Origin: Thauera sp. 2A1
Lineage (GTDB): Bacteria; Pseudomonadota; Gammaproteobacteria; Burkholderiales; Rhodocyclaceae
DNA: 64,000 bases
Assembly: GCF_009469595.2 (NCBI RefSeq)
Contig: NZ_SSXV01000015.1
Location: 57,793-121,792, forward strand
Direction of reading: 5' to 3'
A program made the position numbers and the translations under genes. Shown piece after piece: positions 18,115 through 26,964 of this stretch (positions are counted from its first letter, which is position 1; the number at the start of each line of letters is the position of its first letter). Under the pieces are notes generated by a model. That model was not told the origin of the DNA. It did no database searches and saw only the letters and a list, made by a program, of their open reading frames with translations.

Positions 18115-18684
18115 ATGCGACCCAGCCTTCATCGTGAAACCTGGCTGCCGACGCCGCCGCGCGCCTCCGTGCCGCCGTCGCTGTGGCCCTGGCTCACCGA
18201 CCCCGCTTCGCTGACCTCACGCATCCGCGCGCGCTGCACCCGCTTCTCCGTTCGCGTGCTCGAGCAGCGCCTTGGCGCCGCGCGGCTCGACGAGGCAGCC
18301 TTGCTCGGCCTGCGCCCCGGTGAGCGGGTCTGGGTGCGCGAGGTGCTGCTGCTTGCCGACGGCCGCCCGGTGGTGTTCGGCCGCTCGCTGCTGCCGCGCC
18401 GCAATGTGCGCGGCGCCTGGAACCTGTTCCACGGCATGGGCGCCCGCCCGCTGGGGGCGGCGCTGTTCGCCGATCCGGCGATCAGTCGCTCGCCGCTCAC
18501 CTGCAAGCGCTTCGATGCGCGCGATGCGCGTTATCATCGGGCCCGTTCCGCGCTCTCCCTGCACGCAGCGTCGGCTTCCCTGCCGTGCGACCTGTGGGCG
18601 CGCCGCTCGCTGTTCCGCCGACACGACCGCGCGCTGATGGTGAGCGAATTCTTCCTCCCCGCGATATTCGACCTGCCCCGATGA
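18115..18684 (+). CDS. ubiC: Chorismate lyase (chorismate-pyruvate lyase)
   Basis: A 189-residue UbiC, which splits chorismate into 4-hydroxybenzoate and pyruvate, the first committed step of ubiquinone synthesis. Recognisable parts are [15 protein letters not shown], the [23 protein letters not shown] stretch that carries the active-site arginine, and the C-terminal glutamate in [12 protein letters not shown] 18115 is chosen to match the usual N-terminus; ATG 18088, nine codons earlier in frame, is possible and neither has a strong ribosome site. The stop overlaps the start of ubiA (ATGA). Confidence 0.88.
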   Translation: MRPSLHRETWLPTPPRASVPPSLWPWLTDPASLTSRIRARCTRFSVRVLEQRLGAARLDEAALLGLRPGERVWVREVLLLADGRPVVFGRSLLPRRNVRGAWNLFHGMGARPLGAALFADPAISRSPLTCKRFDARDARYHRARSALSLHAASASLPCDLWARRSLFRRHDRALMVSEFFLPAIFDLPR

Positions 18685-19562
18685 CCAACACCATGACACT
18701 CAGCGCGAAATTGCCTCTTTACGCACGCCTGATGCGGATCGACAAGCCGATCGGCACGCTGCTGCTCCTGTGGCCGACCCTCTGGGCGCTGTGGATCGCT
18801 GCCGACGGCTGGCCGCCGCTGCACGTGCTGGTGATCTTCACCCTCGGCACCTTCCTGATGCGCTCGGCCGGCTGTGTGATCAATGACTATGCCGACCGCG
18901 ACTTCGACGGCCACGTCGAGCGCACGCGCAGCCGCCCGCTGGCGACGAAGTCGGTCAGCACGCGCGAGGCCCTGCTGCTGGCCGCCGGCCTGTCGCTGGT
19001 CGCTTTCGTGCTGATCCTGCCGCTGAAGCCGCTGGTGATCTGGCTGTCGCTGCCGGCGCTGTTCCTCGCTGCGAGCTATCCCTTCACCAAGCGCTTCTTC
19101 GCCATCCCGCAGGCCTATCTCGGCATCGCCTTCGGCTTCGGCATCCCGATGGGTTTTGCCGCGATCCTCGGCGAAGTGCCGGCGATCGCGTGGGTCATGC
19201 TGCTGGCCAACATCTTCTGGGCGGTGGCCTACGATACCGAGTACGCGATGGTCGACCGTCCCGACGACCTCAAGATCGGCATCAAGACCTCGGCGATCAC
19301 CTTCGGACGCTTCGACGTCGCCGCGGTGATGCTGTGCTACGCGGCAAGCTTCGGCCTGCTGGCCGCAGTCGGTGTCGCTGCCGCGCGCGGTCCGTGGTAT
19401 TTCGCGGGCCTGCTCGTCGCGGCCGCCATCGCCGGTTACCACTACACGCTGATCCGCGAGCGCGATCGCGCAAACTGCTTCAAGGCCTTCCGCCACAACA
19501 ACTGGGTGGGCGCGGCGATCTTCGCCGGCGTATTTCTCGACGACCTGATACGCGGTATGTGA
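18681..19562 (+). CDS. ubiA: 4-hydroxybenzoate octaprenyltransferase
   Basis: A 293-residue inner-membrane prenyltransferase that attaches the polyprenyl tail to 4-hydroxybenzoate. About eight or nine membrane segments and both Asp-rich Mg-diphosphate motifs are present: NDYADRDFD (N68-D76) and [12 protein letters not shown] 18681 overlaps the ubiC stop by four bases, so the two are translationally coupled and their products act one after the other. The frame is open upstream inside ubiC, but the first real start is the coupled ATG. Confidence 0.93.
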   Translation: MTNTMTLSAKLPLYARLMRIDKPIGTLLLLWPTLWALWIAADGWPPLHVLVIFTLGTFLMRSAGCVINDYADRDFDGHVERTRSRPLATKSVSTREALLLAAGLSLVAFVLILPLKPLVIWLSLPALFLAASYPFTKRFFAIPQAYLGIAFGFGIPMGFAAILGEVPAIAWVMLLANIFWAVAYDTEYAMVDRPDDLKIGIKTSAITFGRFDVAAVMLCYAASFGLLAAVGVAAARGPWYFAGLLVAAAIAGYHYTLIRERDRANCFKAFRHNNWVGAAIFAGVFLDDLIRGM

Positions 19563-19634
19563 GTGTCGTGCAACGATGACGCGCGTGGCCGGTCAACCGC
19601 TAGCGGGCATGTGCCCGCCTCCGAGGAGATCGCC

Positions 19635-19886
19635 ATGAACACGAAGATGCGCATGGTGGCAGGTGCCTTCGCTGCCCTGCTGTCGTCAGCCGCGTTTGCC
19701 TTCCACTGCCCGCAAGAGATGAAGAAGATCGACGATGCCCTGGCGAAAAATCCACCGCTCAGCGCGCAGCAGCTCGCTGAGGTGAAGGAGTACCGCATCA
19801 ACGGCGAGGTATACCACAAGGCCGGCGAGCATCAGAAGTCGCTCGACACGCTGGAAAAGGCGAAGAAGATACTAGGTATCCAGTGA
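19635..19886 (+). CDS. Small secreted protein, function unknown
   Basis: An 83-residue protein with a signal peptide ([19 protein letters not shown], cleavage near residue 22) and a helical mature part with [50 protein letters not shown]. The single cysteine just after the cleavage site could bind a partner or haem-free metal, but no lipobox or CxxCH motif is present. The mature part resembles a single helical hairpin repeat. GAGGAGA precedes ATG 19635. It probably is periplasmic; no function can be inferred. Confidence 0.7.
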   Translation: MNTKMRMVAGAFAALLSSAAFAFHCPQEMKKIDDALAKNPPLSAQQLAEVKEYRINGEVYHKAGEHQKSLDTLEKAKKILGIQ

Positions 19887-19972
19887 GTTGCAGCCGGGGC
19901 GTGCCCGCTGCAACGAGCGTGTCCGGGGGCGTTCCGGCTTATCATGGCGGCCGCATTCAACCAGGAGCTCGC

Positions 19973-20809
19973 ATGCACTTCATGACCGCCCTGACGGCCG
20001 CCTGGCAGCAGCGCAACAGCCTGCTGTGCGTCGGCCTCGACCCCGACCCCGCCAGGTTTCCGGCCCACCTGCAGGGTCGCCAGGACGCCATTTTCGAGTT
20101 CTGCAAGGCCATCGTCGACGCGACGGCCGATCTCGTGTGCTGCTTCAAGCCGCAGATCGCCTATTTCGCCGCCCGTGGCGCCGAGGACCAGCTCGAGGCG
20201 CTGATCGAGCACATCCACGCGAAACACCCCGCGATTCCGGTGATCCTCGACGCCAAGCGTGGCGACATCGGCAGCACCGCCGAGCAGTACGCCATCGAGG
20301 CCTTCGAGCGCTTCAAGGCCGACGCGATCACGGTCAATCCCTACATGGGCCGCGACTCGATCGATCCCTACCTGGCCTACCCGGACAAGGGCGTGATTCT
20401 GCTCTGCCGCACCTCCAACCCGGGCGGCTCCGACCTGCAGTTCCTCGAGGTCGAGACGCCCAGGGGCCGGATGAAGCTGTATGAGCACGTCGCCCGCACC
20501 GTCGCCGAGGACTGGAACGCCAGCGGCAACTGCGGCCTGGTGGTCGGCGCCACCTTCCCGGCGGAGATCGCGCGCGTGCGCGATCTCACCGGTGACATGC
20601 CGCTGCTGGTGCCCGGTATCGGCGCCCAGGGCGGCGACATCGCCGCGACGCTGGCCGCCGGGCGCACGGCGAACGGCAACGGGCTGATGATCAACTCCTC
20701 GCGCGCGATCCTGTACGCAGGAGTCAAGGCGAATGAGGGCGAGGACTTCGCCGAGGCCGCGCGCAAGGTGGCGCTCGACACCCGGGATGCGATCAACGCG
20801 CACCGCTGA
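19973..20809 (+). CDS. pyrF: Orotidine 5'-phosphate decarboxylase
   Basis: A 278-residue OMP decarboxylase, last step of UMP synthesis. It belongs to the longer type 2 subfamily: [12 protein letters not shown] near the start, the catalytic [15 protein letters not shown] with K95, the [10 protein letters not shown] stretch, and the phosphate-binding PGIGAQGGD end region. CCAGGAG lies five bases before ATG 19973. The frame opens further upstream, overlapping the previous gene, but that part lacks family similarity. It seems to be a single-gene unit. Confidence 0.92.
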   Translation: MHFMTALTAAWQQRNSLLCVGLDPDPARFPAHLQGRQDAIFEFCKAIVDATADLVCCFKPQIAYFAARGAEDQLEALIEHIHAKHPAIPVILDAKRGDIGSTAEQYAIEAFERFKADAITVNPYMGRDSIDPYLAYPDKGVILLCRTSNPGGSDLQFLEVETPRGRMKLYEHVARTVAEDWNASGNCGLVVGATFPAEIARVRDLTGDMPLLVPGIGAQGGDIAATLAAGRTANGNGLMINSSRAILYAGVKANEGEDFAEAARKVALDTRDAINAHR

Positions 20810-20855
20810 ATGCGGCGGAATCGGCCGCGACCTTTCGTGCCACGAACGCAGCCGC

Positions 20856-20875
20856 GGGAGCGGGCTTGACCGCGA
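20856..20875 (+). repeat. REP-like half element
   Basis: GGGAGCGGGCTTGACCGCGA matches the arms of the palindromes at 44712-44772 and 48942-49001 almost base for base. The opposite arm is missing or too degraded to recognise. It lies between pyrF and ubiD. Confidence 0.55.
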
Positions 20876-20991
20876 AGCCTCCGTGCTCAACCGCCGCCGT
20901 CACGACCAGGCCCCACCCATCGACCGACCCTGCCGCCGCAGGGGGCGTGGCAGTCATGCGCTGGACGCGGCCAACTTCTGGAAATCCCTGA

Positions 20992-22482
20992 ATGAAATAC
21001 GATGACCTGCGCGACTTCATCACCCAGCTCGAAGCCCGCGGAGAACTCAAGCGCATCTCGATGCCAGTGGACACGCATCTCGAGATGACCGAGATCGCCG
21101 ATCGTGTGCTGCGCGCCGGCGGCCCGGCGCTGCTGTTCGAGAAACCGGTCACCAAAGGCGTGCCGCAGGCGATCCCGGTGCTCGCCAACCTCTTCGGCAC
21201 GCCGCAGAGGGTGGCGATGGGCATGGGTGAGGACGTCGCCGACGGCAACTGGAGCACGCCGCTGCGTGAGGTCGGCAAGCTGCTCGCCTACCTGAAGGAG
21301 CCCGAGCCGCCCAAGGGTCTGAAGGACGCCTGGGACAAGCTGCCGGTGCTGAAGCAGGTGCTCAACATGGCGCCCAGGGAGGTCCGCTCCGCACCCTGCC
21401 AGCAGGTGGTGTGGCAGGGCGATGAAGTCGACCTCGCCAAGCTGCCGATCCAGCACTGCTGGCCGGGAGACGCCGCGCCGCTGATCACCTGGGGCCTGGT
21501 GGTGACGCGCGGGCCTCACAAGAAGCGCCAGAACCTGGGCATCTACCGCCAGCAGGTGATCGGCCGCAACCGCGTGATCATGCGCTGGCTGGCGCATCGC
21601 GGCGGCGCGCTGGATTTCCTCGAGCACCAGCGCGCGCATCCGGGCGAGCCTTTCCCGGTGTCGGTGGTGCTGGGCTGCGACCCGGCGACCATCCTCGGCG
21701 CGGTGACGCCGGTGCCGGACACGATCTCCGAATACCAGTTCGCCGGCCTCTTGCGCGGGGCCAAGACCGAGCTGGTGAAGTGCCTCGGCAACGATCTGCA
21801 GGTGCCGGCCTCCGCCGAGATCGTGCTCGAAGGTGCGATCCAGCCCAATGACATGGCGCCCGAAGGCCCCTACGGCGACCACACCGGCTACTACAACGAA
21901 GTCTCCGACTTTCCGGTGTTCACCATCGAGCGCATCACCATGCGGCGCGATCCGATCTATCACAGCACCTACACCGGCAAGCCGCCCGACGAGCCGGCGA
22001 TGCTGGGCGTGGCGCTCAACGAGGTCTTCGTGCCGCTGCTGCAGAAGCAGTTCACCGAGATCGTCGATTTCTACCTGCCGCCGGAAGGCTGCTCCTACCG
22101 CCTCGCGGTGGTGAGCATCCGCAAGCAGTACCCCGGCCACGCCAAGCGGGTGATGTTCGGCATCTGGAGTTTCCTGCGCCAGTTCATGTACACGAAGTTC
22201 ATCATCGTGGTGGATGATGACGTGAACATCCGCGACTGGAAGGAAGTGATCTGGGCGCTCACCACCCGCATGGACGCCACGCGCGACACCACGCTGGTCG
22301 ATAACACGCCGATCGACTACCTCGACTTCGCCAGCCCGGTTGCCGGGCTGGGCAGCAAGATGGGGCTCGATGCGACCAACAAGTGGCCGGGCGAGACCAG
22401 CCGCGAGTGGGGTCGCCCGATCGTCATGGATACGGCGGTGAAGCAGAAGGTCGATGCGATGTGGAGCGAGCTCGGTCTGTAG
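20992..22482 (+). CDS. ubiD: 4-hydroxy-3-polyprenylbenzoate decarboxylase (UbiD)
   Basis: A 496-residue member of the UbiD family, prenyl-FMN-dependent decarboxylases. The ubiquinone-pathway form acts on 3-polyprenyl-4-hydroxybenzoate. Typical stretches are [48 protein letters not shown], and [13 protein letters not shown] followed by [24 protein letters not shown], which holds the cofactor and catalytic acidic residues. Length equals E. coli UbiD (497). The gene stands alone between REP-like sequences. In this organism group related decarboxylases also act on aromatics, but the close match to UbiD favours the ubiquinone role. Confidence 0.92.
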   Translation: MKYDDLRDFITQLEARGELKRISMPVDTHLEMTEIADRVLRAGGPALLFEKPVTKGVPQAIPVLANLFGTPQRVAMGMGEDVADGNWSTPLREVGKLLAYLKEPEPPKGLKDAWDKLPVLKQVLNMAPREVRSAPCQQVVWQGDEVDLAKLPIQHCWPGDAAPLITWGLVVTRGPHKKRQNLGIYRQQVIGRNRVIMRWLAHRGGALDFLEHQRAHPGEPFPVSVVLGCDPATILGAVTPVPDTISEYQFAGLLRGAKTELVKCLGNDLQVPASAEIVLEGAIQPNDMAPEGPYGDHTGYYNEVSDFPVFTIERITMRRDPIYHSTYTGKPPDEPAMLGVALNEVFVPLLQKQFTEIVDFYLPPEGCSYRLAVVSIRKQYPGHAKRVMFGIWSFLRQFMYTKFIIVVDDDVNIRDWKEVIWALTTRMDATRDTTLVDNTPIDYLDFASPVAGLGSKMGLDATNKWPGETSREWGRPIVMDTAVKQKVDAMWSELGL

Positions 22483-22512
22483 CAGGGGGCTCGAGCTCGG
22501 GCGGGCACTATT

Positions 22513-22612
22513 CGAGCCCAAGCGCGCTCCTACGGCAACCCCTGCCTCGGTGGTGCGGGTCGGAGCGCGCTCGAGCGCGACCGGTACGTCGAATCGCGGT
22601 CAGGCCCTCCCC
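22513..22612. repeat. Degenerate REP-like sequences
   Basis: CGAGCCCAAGCGCGCTCCTAC (near 22513-22533), CGGAGCGCGCTCGAGCGCGA (22561-22580) and ATCGCGGTCAGGCCC (from 22593) are recognisable but altered relatives of the REP arms found at 44712 and 48942. They lie in the ubiD downstream spacer. Assignment is by eye. Confidence 0.4.
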
Positions 22613-22652
22613 TGAAGGCCACCGCAGCCTCCCAATGAACAAAGGAAAACCG

Positions 22653-23066
22653 ATGAGCAACCCCCATCCCGCCCCGCTCGAGGCCGGCCAGCCGTCCGAG
22701 AACATGGTGACCCTCACCCATCTGATCTACGCGCTGCATGCCTTCGCGGTGTTTTCCGGCGTGGTGGGATCGGCGACCATCATCGGCAGCTTCGTCGCCA
22801 GCCTGCCGTCGATCGCGGCCATCGTGCTGAACTACTGGAACCAGTCGGCGGTGCGCGGCACCTGGCTGGAGAGCCACTTCCGCTGGCAGATCCGCACCTT
22901 CTGGTTTGCGGTGCTGTGGATCCTGGTGTCGGTGCTGATGATGGTGACCATCATCGGCATCCCGTTTGCCCTGCTGCTGATCGGCCTGGCTGGCCTGTGG
23001 GTGCTCTACCGCGTGGTGCGCGGCTGGCTGGCGTTGATCAACCGCGGCACGATGCCGATGGATTGA
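22653..23066 (+). CDS. DUF4870-like small membrane protein
   Basis: A 137-residue protein with an N-terminal hydrophilic tail and three membrane segments: LTHLIYALHAFAVFSGVVG, then a segment near TIIGSFVASLPSIAAIVLNYW, then FWFAVLWILVSVLMMVTIIGIPFALLLIGLAGLWVLYRVVRG. The motif W..SHFRWQIRTFW between segments is typical of the DUF4870/YidH-like family of unknown function. AAAGGAAAAC is the ribosome site for ATG 22653; ATG 22635 is an in-frame alternative. It is convergent with dacB, only seven bases away. Confidence 0.75.
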   Translation: MSNPHPAPLEAGQPSENMVTLTHLIYALHAFAVFSGVVGSATIIGSFVASLPSIAAIVLNYWNQSAVRGTWLESHFRWQIRTFWFAVLWILVSVLMMVTIIGIPFALLLIGLAGLWVLYRVVRGWLALINRGTMPMD

Positions 23067-23073
23067 GCAGTGA

Positions 23074-24540
23074 TCAGGGCGAGGGTCGCAGGCCGCGGGC
23101 CCACACCCATTCGAGCAGCGCGTCCTGCGCTGCGGCGGAGTTCGCCGCCTCAGGGTGGTTGACCATCATGACCACTACATGGCGTTCGCCGCCGGCGTCC
23201 AGCACATAGCCGGCCATCGCGCGCACGCCGTTCAGCGTGCCGGTCTTGATGTGGGCCTGGCCGTTGGCCGGGCTGCCCGCCAGCCGCTTGCGCGCGGTGC
23301 CGTCGACGCCGGCGACCGGCAGCGCGGCGATGTATTCTGGCATCCACGGTCGTCGCCATGCAGCCTGCAGGAGCTGGCCCAGGCTCGCGGCGCTGGCGCG
23401 GGCGATGCGTGACAGGCCGGAGCCGTTTTCGATCACCAGGCCGCGGGTGTCGATGCCTGCCGTATCGAGCGTGTCGGCAGCGATGCGTGCGCCGCGCGCC
23501 ACCATGTCGCCCGCCGCCCGCCCGTCGGCCGCAGGCGCGGCGCCCAGCGTCGCTAGCAATTGGCGCGCGATGACGTTGCTCGACCACTTGTTCATGTCGC
23601 GCACAATCTCCGCCAGCGGGGGTGATTCTTCCGTCAGGCGCGTCTCGGCCTCGCTCGGCGTGCTCCCCGCACGTACCTTTCCGTTCAGCGTGCCGCCGAT
23701 TTCCTGCCACAGGCCGGCGACCAGCGCCGTGCCGAAATCGGCCGGTGGCAACGGCGCTGCGCTCCAATCGCGCGGTCCGCAACTGGCCGGCAGGCTGCCT
23801 GCCAGCACCAGGCGCGGGCCGGGCTCGAGGCGGGCGTCGAGGTCGCGATACCAGACGACGCACGGCCCGTCGGACGTGACCAGGCGGTTATCGATCACCA
23901 GCCCGGCGAGCGGCGGCTCGGTCGCGACGGATACTGCCTCCGAGGCGCGCGTTGCCGGGGTGAGCGCGAGCTGCAGCGTGTTCCAGTTCAGCAGCAGGCC
24001 GTCCGGGCCGCTGTTGTAGGGGCGCAGGCCACGGCCGTCGAAGGCGGCGGGGTCGTGCGGCGGCAGTGACAGGGCCGACGCGTCGAGCACGATGTCGCCC
24101 TTCACCGAACGGATGCCGAGCGCGCGCACGCGGCGCAGCATCTTCCACAGGCGGTCGTAGCCAAGCACCGGGTCGGCGCCGCCGACGATGTACAGGTCGC
24201 CGTCGAGGACGCCGCCATTCACCCGTCCGTGGCTGGCGATGCGCGTGCTCCAGGTGCGCGCGGGTCCAAGGCGCTCGAAGGCGGCGAAGGCGGTCACCAG
24301 CTTCATCACCGAGGCCGGGTTCATCGGCTGCGCCGCATTCACGGCCAGTGCTGGACGGTCGCTGCCGACGGGCTGAACCCAGATCGACACCGCGTCGATG
24401 GGCACCTTCGCCTGCTCCAGCGCGAGCCTGACGGTCGGAGGCAGCGGCTCGGCGGCAGCGAGCAACGTGACGCACGCCAGCAGTGTCGCGGTCAAATGGC
24501 GGAACAGGTGGGCGGTGCCGCGGAGCATGGGGAAAATCAT
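23074..24540 (-). CDS. dacB: D-alanyl-D-alanine carboxypeptidase/endopeptidase (PBP4 type)
   Basis: A 488-residue penicillin-binding protein of class C type 4, which trims or cross-link-cleaves periplasmic peptidoglycan. A signal peptide (LTATLLACVTLLAAAEP) is followed by the active-site S77-V-M-K80 in NPASVMKLVTAFAAF, the second motif SSN in NKWSSNVIARQLL, and KTGT in AHIKTGTLNGVRAMAGY. The insertion between the first two motifs has the length usual for DacB. ATG 24528 (MLRGTAHLF) is an alternative start. The gene faces an uncharacterised gene on the other strand. Confidence 0.9.
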   Translation of the reverse strand: MIFPMLRGTAHLFRHLTATLLACVTLLAAAEPLPPTVRLALEQAKVPIDAVSIWVQPVGSDRPALAVNAAQPMNPASVMKLVTAFAAFERLGPARTWSTRIASHGRVNGGVLDGDLYIVGGADPVLGYDRLWKMLRRVRALGIRSVKGDIVLDASALSLPPHDPAAFDGRGLRPYNSGPDGLLLNWNTLQLALTPATRASEAVSVATEPPLAGLVIDNRLVTSDGPCVVWYRDLDARLEPGPRLVLAGSLPASCGPRDWSAAPLPPADFGTALVAGLWQEIGGTLNGKVRAGSTPSEAETRLTEESPPLAEIVRDMNKWSSNVIARQLLATLGAAPAADGRAAGDMVARGARIAADTLDTAGIDTRGLVIENGSGLSRIARASAASLGQLLQAAWRRPWMPEYIAALPVAGVDGTARKRLAGSPANGQAHIKTGTLNGVRAMAGYVLDAGGERHVVVMMVNHPEAANSAAAQDALLEWVWARGLRPSP

Positions 24541-24733
24541 CGCGAGGCGGGGGGCAAATATGGCCGCAATTGTGGAGGATGCCTCGATTCAGGGATGCTG
24601 CGGTGCCGCAAACGGCTTCCCATGCGCAATACTATACGGCATGGAAAACCGCGACGGACGAGCAGGCCGTCCGGCGCCCGCCCGGTGTTGGAGCTTCTGG
24701 CTTTTCGTCGGGCGCCTTGAGGATGTGGACATC

Positions 24734-25078
24734 ATGAGCGGCTTCGGGCACTACGATCGCACGGCACGGGAAGTGGAACAGGAGATGATCAAGCGCGGCA
24801 TCGCGCTGGGGCTCGATTGGGACAACGTGGCGACGATGCGCACGCTCGCCCGCGAGGCGCTTTCTTGCACTAGCGAATGCCGCCTGGGGCTGCTGCGCCA
24901 TCCGGACTACGCGCAACGCGGCAAGGGCGAGCTGTTCGCGCTGTCCGAGCTGATGCTCAACACCATGCGCCAGAGCGCCCTGATCGGCGTGCACACCAGC
25001 GGCGGTCCGGTGTGGAAGGCGTTCGGGCGGGCCCTGTACGAGGAGGCGGCGCGCAGCAAGGAAGGCGCTGACGCGTGA
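24734..25078 (+). CDS. Uncharacterised small protein
   Basis: A 114-residue soluble, mostly helical protein beginning MSGFGHYDRTAREVEQEM and containing EALSCTSECRLGLLRHPDYAQRGKGELFALSELMLNTMRQSALIGVHTSGGPVWKAF. I recognise no family. The codon use is like that of its neighbours, which supports a real gene. GAGGA about ten bases before ATG 24734 may be its ribosome site; a longer start at 24641 adds an Arg-rich segment that looks less protein-like. It is flanked by dacB (divergent) and lysA (convergent). Confidence 0.6.
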   Translation: MSGFGHYDRTAREVEQEMIKRGIALGLDWDNVATMRTLAREALSCTSECRLGLLRHPDYAQRGKGELFALSELMLNTMRQSALIGVHTSGGPVWKAFGRALYEEAARSKEGADA

Positions 25079-25083
25079 CGCGG

Positions 25084-25106
25084 GGGCCGGCTACTCGGTC
25101 CGGCCC
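25084..25106. terminator. Hairpin between convergent genes
   Basis: GGGCCGG / CCGGCCC with a nine-base loop lies between the stop of the uncharacterised gene (25078) and the stop of lysA (25127). No T-run is present on either strand, so it is only a candidate bidirectional terminator. Confidence 0.35.
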
Positions 25107-25126
25107 GCAGTCGGGTGAGATTGCGC

Positions 25127-26389
25127 TCAGGGCAGCGGCTGTTCTGCGGCGAAGAGGTTCTCGACCGTTTCTCGTTCGCGCACGAGGTGGACCCGATCAC
25201 CGTCCACCATGACTTCCGCCGCGCGTCCGCGGGTGTTGTAGTTCGAGCTCATCGTCATGCCGTAGGCCCCGGCCGAAAGGATGGCGAGCAGGTCGCCCTC
25301 GGCCACGGCCAGGCTGCGATCGTGGGCCAGGAAGTCGCCGCTCTCGCAGATCGGGCCGACGATCTCGTAGCGCTGCGGCGGCAGGGTGCGCTCATGCACG
25401 GCGACGACCTCGTGATAGGCGTCGTACAGCGCCGGTCGCGCAAGGTCGTTCATGGCCGCATCGACGATGGCGAAGTTCTTCTCCTCGCCCGGCTTCAGGT
25501 ACTCGATGCGGGTCAGCAGCAGCCCGGCGTTGCCGACCAGCGAACGCCCCGGCTCGAAGCACAATTCCTCCTTGCGGCCTTCGAACGCGGCCAGTAGCGG
25601 CGCCAGGTATTCGGCCACCGCAGGCGGGGTCTCGTCCCTGTAGCGGATGCCCAGCCCGCCCCCAAGGTCGATGTGGTCCAGCGCGATGCCTTCGGCCGCG
25701 AGCTGGTCGACCAGGGCGAGCAACTTCTGCGCTGCCTCGACCATGGGCGCGGCATCCAGAAGCTGCGAGCCGATGTGGCAGGCGACGCCGTGGATGCGCA
25801 GGTGCGGCAGTTGCGCTGCGCGCCGGTAGAGCGCCGGCGCGTCATCGAAGGCCACGCCGAACTTGTTGCTCTTGAGGCCGGTGGAGATGTAGGGGTGAGT
25901 CTTGGGGTCGACGTCGGGATTCACCCGCAGCGCGATCGGCGCCGTTCTTCCGGCATCACCCGCCACTTCGTTCAGGCGCTCGAGCTCGGCCGCCGATTCG
26001 ACGTTGAAGCAGCGGATGCCGGCTGCCAGCGCCTGGCGCATCTCCGCACGGCTCTTGCCCACGCCGGAGAACACCACCTTGCCGGCGTCGCCGCCGGCAG
26101 CGATCACGCGCGCCAGCTCGCCGCCCGAGACGATGTCGAAACCGGCGCCCAGCCGTGCAAACACCGACAGCACGCCGAGGTTGGAGTTGGCCTTCACCGC
26201 ATAGCAGACGAGCGAGCGGCGGCCGCCCAGGGCCTGGCGATAGGCCTCGAAGGCGGCCGTCAGCGCAGCACGTGAATACACGTAGGCGGGCGTACCGTAG
26301 CGGGTCGCGATGTCCTGCAGCGCGACGTCCTCGAGGGCCAGCGCGCCATTGACGGCGTGGAGGGTGGGCGTGGGGTAGGGGTGGCTCAT
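25127..26389 (-). CDS. lysA: Diaminopimelate decarboxylase
   Basis: A 420-residue PLP enzyme of alanine-racemase fold III that makes L-lysine from meso-diaminopimelate. The PLP lysine is K66 in YAVKANSN. HIGSQ (phosphate loop area), LGGGLGIRY, EPGRSLV and the active-site CESGDFLAHDR are all present, as is the C-terminal GAYGMTMSSNYN. Its start overlaps the end of the lipoprotein gene lptM by four bases, so the two are coupled. This lptM-lysA pairing beside a divergent cyaY is widespread in proteobacteria. Confidence 0.94.
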   Translation of the reverse strand: MSHPYPTPTLHAVNGALALEDVALQDIATRYGTPAYVYSRAALTAAFEAYRQALGGRRSLVCYAVKANSNLGVLSVFARLGAGFDIVSGGELARVIAAGGDAGKVVFSGVGKSRAEMRQALAAGIRCFNVESAAELERLNEVAGDAGRTAPIALRVNPDVDPKTHPYISTGLKSNKFGVAFDDAPALYRRAAQLPHLRIHGVACHIGSQLLDAAPMVEAAQKLLALVDQLAAEGIALDHIDLGGGLGIRYRDETPPAVAEYLAPLLAAFEGRKEELCFEPGRSLVGNAGLLLTRIEYLKPGEEKNFAIVDAAMNDLARPALYDAYHEVVAVHERTLPPQRYEIVGPICESGDFLAHDRSLAVAEGDLLAILSAGAYGMTMSSNYNTRGRAAEVMVDGDRVHLVRERETVENLFAAEQPLP

Positions 26390-26580
26390 CGGGGTCTCAA
26401 CGCAGGCGGAAGCCCGTCCTCCGGCGTGACGAAGCGTTTGCTATCATCAGCGCCCGCCTGCGGAGCGGCCGTGCCGGCCTGCCCCCTGGACGCAGGCGCC
26501 GGCATGTACAGCGGGCCCTTGATGCCACAGGCGGAAAGCAGCATGCAGCCGAGCACGATCACCAGAAACTTCGCTTGCAT
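26386..26580 (-). CDS. lptM: LPS-assembly small lipoprotein LptM (YifL)
   Basis: A 64-residue lipoprotein. The signal peptide ends in the lipobox LSAC with C18 as the lipidated residue, followed by the family signature GIKGPLY. LptM/YifL helps LptD mature at the outer membrane in E. coli. The rest of the chain is Pro/Ala-rich and unordered. The stop overlaps the lysA start (ATGA). Neighbouring divergent cyaY supports the identification, since yifL, dapF/lysA and cyaY cluster in other species. Confidence 0.85.
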   Translation of the reverse strand: MQAKFLVIVLGCMLLSACGIKGPLYMPAPASRGQAGTAAPQAGADDSKRFVTPEDGLPPALRPR

Positions 26581-26625
26581 CGCCGTTCTTCGGGAAAAAG
26601 CGGAATGCTAACAGAAGGAGCCAGC

Positions 26626-26952
26626 ATGGATGAGTCCGCATTCAACGCCCTCGCCGAGGCAGAACTCGCGCGCATCGAGACCGCGCTCGAGGACTGCGGC
26701 GCGGACATCGATATCGAACCCAAGCCCGGTGGCGTGCTCGAGATCGAGTTCGACAACGGCAGCAAGATGATCATCAACCGCCACACGGCGGCGCGCGAGA
26801 TCTGGGTTGCGGCGCGCTCGGGCGGGTTCCACTTCCGGCCCGAGGCGGGGCAATGGCTCAACACGCGTGACGGTGCCGAGCTCTACGCGATGTTGTCGAA
26901 GCTGGTCAGCGAGCAGGGCGGCACCGCGATCAATGTGAGCCGCGGCGCCTGA
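26626..26952 (+). CDS. cyaY: Frataxin-like iron-binding protein CyaY
   Basis: A 108-residue bacterial frataxin, which binds the cysteine desulfurase IscS and modulates iron-sulfur cluster assembly. An acidic first helix (ESAFNALAEAELARIETALEDCGADIDIE) supplies the iron-binding surface; the sheet contains GGVLEIEFDNGSKMIINRH, EIWVAARSGGFHF and W..TRDG. AGAAGGAG lies before ATG 26626. It is divergent from lptM-lysA with 45 bases between start codons. Confidence 0.92.
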   Translation: MDESAFNALAEAELARIETALEDCGADIDIEPKPGGVLEIEFDNGSKMIINRHTAAREIWVAARSGGFHFRPEAGQWLNTRDGAELYAMLSKLVSEQGGTAINVSRGA

Positions 26953-26964
26953 GTCCGAGCGGGC

